From: an uncultured Clostridium sp.
GTDB taxonomy: Bacteria; Bacillota; Clostridia; Clostridiales; Clostridiaceae
Assembly (NCBI RefSeq): GCF_900769625.1
Contig: NZ_CAAGHK010000032.1
Span: 1-9,524 of the forward strand
Reading direction: 5' to 3'
DNA length: 9,524 nucleotides
Shown: in pieces, positions 5,805 through 9,524 of the stretch
How the letters are laid out: each line of letters opens with the position of its first letter
Numbering within the stretch: position 1 is the first letter of the stretch
Made by a program: the position numbers and the translations under genes
Notes under the pieces: generated by a model
The model's database searches: none
What the model saw: the letters and a program-made list of their open reading frames with translations, nothing else
Told to the model about the DNA's origin: nothing

Positions 5805-6836
5805 CTATTTTGTTTTCAGTTTCTGATATATAAGCTTTCCATTATCATCTATGGCAATAAAATCATCTTTTACATCAATGAATTTTCCTGTATATTCATA
5901 TTCTTTACCATTTGTAATATTCTTAATTTTCCCTTCAAGCATATTATTTACGATAATTTCACTTTGTGAATTAAAATATAAATCATCCATATTTACAGGA
6001 TAATCAGGCCTTATGCTGTTCCATTCTGATATACTTTGATCAATTTTTCCATACCATATTCCCGAAACCTTATCTCCACTCATTTCACCTGCATAAATAA
6101 TATCATTCCTGTCTATTCCTATGAGTCTAACTTTGCCGTTAGTATTGAATTTAAGCTTCAAATCCGGACTTGTTGCATAAAGTATACTGTCTGATGTATC
6201 ATCATAAATAAGCCTATCTGTATGAGGAATAACATACATATCTGCCATTGATGTACTCCTTAATTTAACATCAAATTTATCATTGTTAATGTCTATCCTG
6301 TAACACCTGTCATATCCTCCTGGATTGCTTACATATATATAAAAAACACTTGTAAATACCGATTCAGTAACAGTTTTTATTTCCATTCCACTTTCAAAAC
6401 TGCATATTTCAGTTACCAAAGATGTAGCTGCATTTTTAGGGTTATATGTTACAAGCTGAATTGATTCTTTCCCCTTCTTTGTCACTTTTTCCAAGATTAC
6501 AATCATATCTCTTTCAGGCAACCAGTCATAGTACATTATTTTTCCTTTGTTATCAGTTATAACTTCCTTATTTTTTCCACTCTTTGTTTCTGTTATGTTA
6601 AGTTCATCATTTTTTACGTATGTCATATACTTTCCGTTGTATGATATTCTTACATCATCAGCTGCAGCCGGTATCTTTATATTTATCTTATTATCATAAG
6701 GTTTTTCTACTTCTATTTTTTTGCTCTGAAAAGCTGATGACTGTGCAAATATAAATTTATCTAATATAAACAGTCCACTGACCTGTATAATCAATGACAG
6801 CATTGCCCACGCTATTAATCTTTTTATATACTTCAT
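5805..6836 (-). CDS. Membrane-anchored beta-propeller-like protein of unknown function
   Basis: A protein of 343 aa with a basic N-terminus (MKYIKR) and one hydrophobic segment (about 7-25), best read as an uncleaved signal anchor or a signal peptide with a possible cleavage near AQS (31-33). There is no lipobox. The remainder is rich in short beta strands of the type found in TolB/PD40-like propellers, for example DVRISYNGKYMTYVKNDELNITETKSGK (61-88, first 20 residues are the clearest) and similar units such as IYDDTSDSILYATSPDLKLK and FIAIDDNGKLIYQK at the C-terminus. The body probably lies outside the membrane. No catalytic motif is seen. The ribosome binding site GAGGT is 6 bases before the ATG. 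A candidate promoter lies at 6969-6997. The gene is not recognised beyond this, and a propeller is an inference from strand pattern. Confidence 0.85.
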   Translation of the reverse strand: MKYIKRLIAWAMLSLIIQVSGLFILDKFIFAQSSAFQSKKIEVEKPYDNKINIKIPAAADDVRISYNGKYMTYVKNDELNITETKSGKNKEVITDNKGKIMYYDWLPERDMIVILEKVTKKGKESIQLVTYNPKNAATSLVTEICSFESGMEIKTVTESVFTSVFYIYVSNPGGYDRCYRIDINNDKFDVKLRSTSMADMYVIPHTDRLIYDDTSDSILYATSPDLKLKFNTNGKVRLIGIDRNDIIYAGEMSGDKVSGIWYGKIDQSISEWNSIRPDYPVNMDDLYFNSQSEIIVNNMLEGKIKNITNGKEYEYTGKFIDVKDDFIAIDDNGKLIYQKLKTK

Positions 6837-6968
6837 TGAAATACCTCTTCTCTTATTTAATATACATTTTTTTCCATATAATATTATACAACGTATTCCT
6901 CTGATTTTCTGTACCTAAATTATATTTACTTTTTATATCAGCATTAACCCTAAAACTTTCCAATAAGA

Positions 6969-6997
6969 ATATTAATTTGTTGTTAAATTAAGTGCAA
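6969..6997 (-). promoter_or_regulatory. Candidate promoter of the propeller gene
   Basis: On the minus strand TTGCAC (6992-6997), a 17-base spacer and TAATAT (6969-6974) lie about 130 bases upstream of the start at 6836. The region also contains the dyad GTTAAAT/ATTTAAC overlapping the -35 side. A TATAAT nearer the gene (around 6880-6890) has no good -35 box and is a weaker alternative. Confidence 0.4.
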
Positions 6998-7048
6998 CAA
7001 TATTTAACTTTTATTCTATACGTTACACGTTTAAAATAAACCCATATG

Positions 7049-7789
7049 CTAAAATTCTATAATTTGTGGCAGAACCCCTGAATTTCTTAACTCCTTTGCT
7101 GCCTCACTGTAGTTTTTCTCTTCTGGAGCTGCCTTTGCTGCTTCTTCATAACAATACAACGCTCTTCTTTCATCATCAAAATGATAGTAACATGCAGCCA
7201 GCTTGTTAAGGAGCATATGATTTGTTCTGTTTAATCTAAGTGAATGTTTATAATACTTGACAGCCATTTTATAGTTAATCTTAAACTTATCTGTCGGATC
7301 AAATTCTAAAATATCTTCCCTTGATAAATATATATTTCCAATACATTCATATACTAAGGACATTAATCCTGAATTTTCTTTTTCTTCCTTTTTACTAATA
7401 TTCTTTTCAATGTTTATGAAAACATCAAGAGCTTCTTCATTATTTTTCATTTCTAAAAGACAGAAACCGATATTTGCAAAGCTTGCTAAATCCTGATTTT
7501 TATTGTTGCAATATCTGAATGCTTTTAATGCTTTTTCATACTGTCCGGTAAATCTAAAACCTAACCCCTGCAGATATACTGAATAACTATTTTTTTTATC
7601 AAATTCATATGCATTTAATGCAAAATATAATCCTTTTTCATAATTTCCTTTATCTATTTCACTTTTAGCAATCCTGTTAAGTAATGCAGCCATATCCTTT
7701 TCAGTCGTAATCTGCCCACCCTGAATTCTTATTTTATGTTCATCTAAAAATGAGTCTATTTTTTTTTGAATATCATTATTGTTTTCCAT
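7049..7789 (-). CDS. TPR-repeat protein of unknown function
   Basis: A soluble protein of 246 aa without signal peptide or membrane segment, built largely of helix-turn-helix TPR units. The clearest are about 33-66 (GNYEKGLYFALNAYEFDKKN), 67-100 (TGQYEKALKAFRYC), 101-131 (NNEEALDVFINIEKN), an interrupted unit about 144-186 (YKMAVKYYKHSLRL), and 190-222 (DDERRALYCYEEAAKAAPEE). Such arrays usually serve as protein-binding scaffolds; the partner cannot be deduced. The N-terminus (1-30) is charged, and the C-terminal GVLPQIIEF is outside the repeats. The ribosome binding site AGGGA is about 8 bases before ATG, with an extended -10 promoter just upstream. The propeller gene follows on the same strand after 212 bases with its own candidate promoter, so co-transcription is possible but not shown. 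Confidence 0.9.
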   Translation of the reverse strand: MENNNDIQKKIDSFLDEHKIRIQGGQITTEKDMAALLNRIAKSEIDKGNYEKGLYFALNAYEFDKKNSYSVYLQGLGFRFTGQYEKALKAFRYCNNKNQDLASFANIGFCLLEMKNNEEALDVFINIEKNISKKEEKENSGLMSLVYECIGNIYLSREDILEFDPTDKFKINYKMAVKYYKHSLRLNRTNHMLLNKLAACYYHFDDERRALYCYEEAAKAAPEEKNYSEAAKELRNSGVLPQIIEF

Positions 7790-7822
7790 TAATTATCCCT
7801 GCTTCCATATTTAAATACCTTA

Positions 7823-7831
7823 ATTATATCA
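7823..7831 (-). promoter_or_regulatory. Extended -10 promoter of the TPR gene
   Basis: The minus strand reads TGATATAAT (TG, one base, perfect TATAAT), 34 bases upstream of the start codon at 7789. No good -35 box is present, as is common for extended -10 promoters. The predicted leader is about 27 nucleotides. Confidence 0.55.
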
Positions 7832-7861
7832 TGACCTAATGATTTATAAAAATTTTAATAC

Positions 7862-7906
7862 TTAAACATCTTTTAAATTAATTTTCATTTTATACCTCTT
7901 TTTCAC
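7862..7906 (-). CDS. Possible very small ORF (14 aa, or 8 aa from an internal ATG)
   Basis: GTG at 7906 opens a frame reading MKKRYKMKINLKDV, with GGAG 8 bases upstream. An internal ATG at 7888 (MKINLKDV) has AAAGAGGT 5 bases upstream. A perfect CAGTAT/ATACTG hairpin (7918-7932) sits directly before the first ribosome binding site, and a TGATATAAT box lies at 7979-7987. It is either a leader-type peptide, the preserved 5' end of a deleted gene, or chance. The TPR promoter lies about 30 bases further downstream, so it would not need to act on that gene. Confidence 0.25.
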   Translation of the reverse strand: MKKRYKMKINLKDV

Positions 7907-7978
7907 TTTTTAGTCTCCAGTATTTTATACTGCTCCAGATTTATATAAACCTTTCTAGTATATAAGGTAGGCCATTAA

Positions 7979-7987
7979 ATTATATCA
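7979..7987 (-). promoter_or_regulatory. Second TGATATAAT extended -10 box
   Basis: The minus strand reads TGATATAAT followed by TTAATGG, about 156 bases upstream of the equivalent box before the TPR gene. It could start a longer TPR transcript that includes the small ORF at 7862-7906. No clear -35 element was seen. Confidence 0.35.
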
Positions 7988-8009
7988 TAATTTTTATAAA
8001 ATCATCATT

Positions 8010-8126
8010 TTATATAATTTTATTCTTATCAGTATCACTGCTATTATTTGACGAACTTCCACTTGATAATGAACTGTTATTTTTAATAAAAATATTATTA
8101 AAAAAATTAAAATACCGATTTAGCAT
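8010..8126 (-). pseudogene. Ser/Asn-rich ORF remnant (38 codons) after the CLC gene
   Basis: The frame reads MLNRYFNFFNNIFIKNNSSL, then a Ser/Gly/Asn/Asp-rich tail ending TDKNKII. The ATG lies in the loop of the CLC terminator and has no ribosome binding site, so translation as drawn is unlikely. The tail from about residue 16 has a composition typical of low-complexity protein C-termini and unlike the surrounding AT-rich intergenic DNA, which suggests the surviving 3' end of a deleted gene. No homologous family was recognised, and chance cannot be excluded. Confidence 0.3.
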
Positions 8127-8148
8127 TTACACTATAAATCGGTATTTT
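8101..8148 (-). terminator. Intrinsic terminator after the CLC gene
   Basis: AATACCGATTTA (8111-8122) pairs with TAAATCGGTATT (8135-8146), extended by A/T pairs to 8109-8148, with a 12-base loop. On the minus strand a T-rich tract (TTTTAATTTTTTTAA) follows. The plus strand also continues TTTTATATTT. It is 8 bases after the CLC stop. Confidence 0.88.
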
Positions 8149-8155
8149 ATATTTC

Positions 8156-9367
8156 TTATGCATTCTCCATAATTTTCTGAGCTGAATAAATTGATTTGCT
8201 TCCATTAAATACATACGCTAAGCAGCATGTCACAAAAAATAATGGTGCATATTCAAACCCAAATACTTCTGCACCTATAAAGATCGGAGCAAGAAATGTG
8301 TTTGTTGCTCCTCCAAATACCGCTGCATATCCTAATGCTGCTGCAAGTTCTATTGGAACACCTAAAACAGTTCCTAAAAATACTCCCAGACTTGCTCCTA
8401 TTGAAAACAATGGAGTAACTTCACCACCCTGAAATCCTGCTGAAAGTGTAATGATTGTAAAAATGAATTTTAATATCCAGTCATAATTGTAAATCTCATT
8501 GCTATTAAAGCTGTTTGCAATAAGATTTGTTCCAAGTCCGCTGTATCTTCCCTTATGCAATAATATTAAAAATATACTTAATACAATACCGTTCAAAAAT
8601 ATCTTCAATATTGGATTATTTATAATATTGGCAAGTACCTTTTTTGTATTTGCCAACAGATGTGCAAATAATCCTCCAACGACACCAAATACTACACCTA
8701 AAACTGCCAATTTAATTATAAAATAAAGATCAATGCTGATTTCTGTATTTAATGCAAAGGTAAATTTCTCAAGACCAAGTATATGTGATGTTATGTTGGC
8801 TGAAAATGCAGCAGTCAGTGCTGTAAATAATGCACTATATTCTAGTGATCCTGCAATAAGAACTTCCAATGCAAAAAATACTGCAGCAATAGGAGTCTGA
8901 AATAATCCTGCAAATCCTGCTGCCATCCCAGTTACGAGAAAAATTCTCCTGCTATTTTTAATATTTATCTTTCTGCCTATTGTATGTGATACTGTTGCAC
9001 CTATCTGTACTGCAACTCCTTCACGTCCTGCACTTCCTCCAAAAAGATGAGTTATCCATGTGCTTATTATTGTAAGTGGAATCAATCTTTTAGGAATCTT
9101 TTCAACTTCACCACTGGCTGCTTCAAATATAAGAGTCATTCCTTTAATACTGTTGTTACCTATTTTATTATATGTATATATTATTGCTGCTCCTGCTACT
9201 GATAAAAACGGAATAAGCCTTAAAGAATTATTATCACGAAATTCCGTAATTAAAATAAGCATCTTTCCAAAACATGTATCAATTACTCCAACAATAATTC
9301 CTATAAATACTGAAATAATCCCCATAATTATAATATCCCGATACTTTTCATATAATTTCTTAGTCAT
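8156..9367 (-). CDS. CLC-family anion transporter, probably CLC-F type fluoride/proton antiporter
   Basis: Integral membrane protein of 403 aa with the many hydrophobic helices of a CLC subunit, lacking the C-terminal CBS domains. The anion-pathway motif is FGGSAGREGVAVQIGA (109-124), with the gating glutamate Glu116. Three features suggest the fluoride-exporting CLC-F branch rather than a chloride CLC. At the place of the GSGIPE selectivity motif it has NNSIKGM (71-77). At the internal proton-glutamate position FFALEV gives Val169. GFQGGEVTPLF supplies Glu316, where chloride CLCs usually have no acidic residue. The expected role is export of fluoride against the proton gradient. The ATG is preceded by AAAGAGGA at 8 bases. 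A terminator follows. No crcB-type fluoride riboswitch was recognised in the 157 upstream bases. CLC membership is certain, the fluoride subtype is inferred. Confidence 0.9.
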   Translation of the reverse strand: MTKKLYEKYRDIIIMGIISVFIGIIVGVIDTCFGKMLILITEFRDNNSLRLIPFLSVAGAAIIYTYNKIGNNSIKGMTLIFEAASGEVEKIPKRLIPLTIISTWITHLFGGSAGREGVAVQIGATVSHTIGRKINIKNSRRIFLVTGMAAGFAGLFQTPIAAVFFALEVLIAGSLEYSALFTALTAAFSANITSHILGLEKFTFALNTEISIDLYFIIKLAVLGVVFGVVGGLFAHLLANTKKVLANIINNPILKIFLNGIVLSIFLILLHKGRYSGLGTNLIANSFNSNEIYNYDWILKFIFTIITLSAGFQGGEVTPLFSIGASLGVFLGTVLGVPIELAAALGYAAVFGGATNTFLAPIFIGAEVFGFEYAPLFFVTCCLAYVFNGSKSIYSAQKIMENA

Positions 9368-9524
9368 AAGTTTTTCCTCTTTTCTATATATAATTATAAA
9401 ATTACATTCTTCATTATTATCTGCATAAGGGTATAAAATATCTATTTAATGTCTTATTCACCTTAAAATAAAAAATATCCATCTAAGTTTAAAAATTCCC
9501 CTAAAATATATAAATTATATTTAG
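9368..9524 (-). promoter_or_regulatory. Upstream region of the CLC gene, incomplete
   Basis: AT-rich, with no ORF. Next to the gene is a good ribosome binding site. A TATAAT box (9514-9519, minus strand) near the window end could be the -10 element of a promoter whose -35 lies outside the window, giving a leader of about 140 nucleotides. TTTTATAAT nearer the gene is another, weaker option. The conserved core of known fluoride riboswitches was not found. Confidence 0.3.

Noticed and set aside
8196..9428. Plus-strand ORFs antisense to the CLC gene, some hydrophobic
   Set aside because: Hydrophobicity follows from reading the complement of membrane-helix codons; no start signals.
9368..9524. 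Fluoride (crcB) riboswitch upstream of the CLC gene
   Set aside because: GATGG and GGTG fragments occur, but the conserved pseudoknot core is not present in order.
1..9524. tRNA or rRNA genes, CRISPR array, insertion sequence or prophage genes
   Set aside because: No cloverleaf with TTCGANTC-type T-arm, no regularly spaced repeats, and no transposase, integrase or phage structural protein were seen on either strand.

Overview
The window is very AT-rich and its genes use A/T-ending codons with strong purine-rich ribosome binding sites. An archaeal-type AspRS under a T-box, an archaeal/fungal-type aspartate-semialdehyde dehydrogenase and many bidirectional hairpin terminators all point to a Clostridium sensu stricto (low-GC Firmicutes) chromosome. 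No phage, IS element, CRISPR array, tRNA or rRNA was recognised. Every intact gene lies on the minus strand. The only plus-strand gene is a broken LysR-type regulator.

Right to left, in the direction of transcription, the genes are: a CLC-family anion transporter with features of the fluoride/proton antiporter branch (8156-9367); a gap holding a Ser/Asn-rich ORF remnant and a tiny ORF with a good ribosome binding site; a TPR-repeat protein (7049-7789); a membrane-anchored, probably extracytoplasmic beta-propeller-like protein (5805-6836); a LysR pseudogene on the plus strand (about 5166-5743); aspartate-semialdehyde dehydrogenase asd (3713-4798); a minimal protein-kinase-like protein (3029-3490); about 540 bases rich in hairpins; an unannotated 56-residue single-span membrane protein (2320-2490); and AspRS (270-1559) behind a leader of about 585 bases with a complete T-box riboswitch. 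At the left edge, after aspS, is a locally GC-rich stretch with nested dyads, then an imperfect inverted repeat.

Most genes appear to be single transcription units, since hairpin terminators separate kinase-like gene, asd, propeller gene and CLC. The best supported regulatory system is the aspS T-box: a near-consensus promoter, stem I, a specifier loop reading GAAC (overlapping GAA and AAC), the conserved T-box sequence, and a terminator with U-tract. AspRS carries the His and Pro residues associated with tRNA-Asn recognition, so an Asn-specific or Asn/Glu dual-codon T-box fits its role in tRNA-dependent amidation. The most interesting unexplained items are the minimal kinase-like protein, the small membrane protein, the GC-rich element abutting aspS and the orphan ORF remnants between 7860 and 8130.
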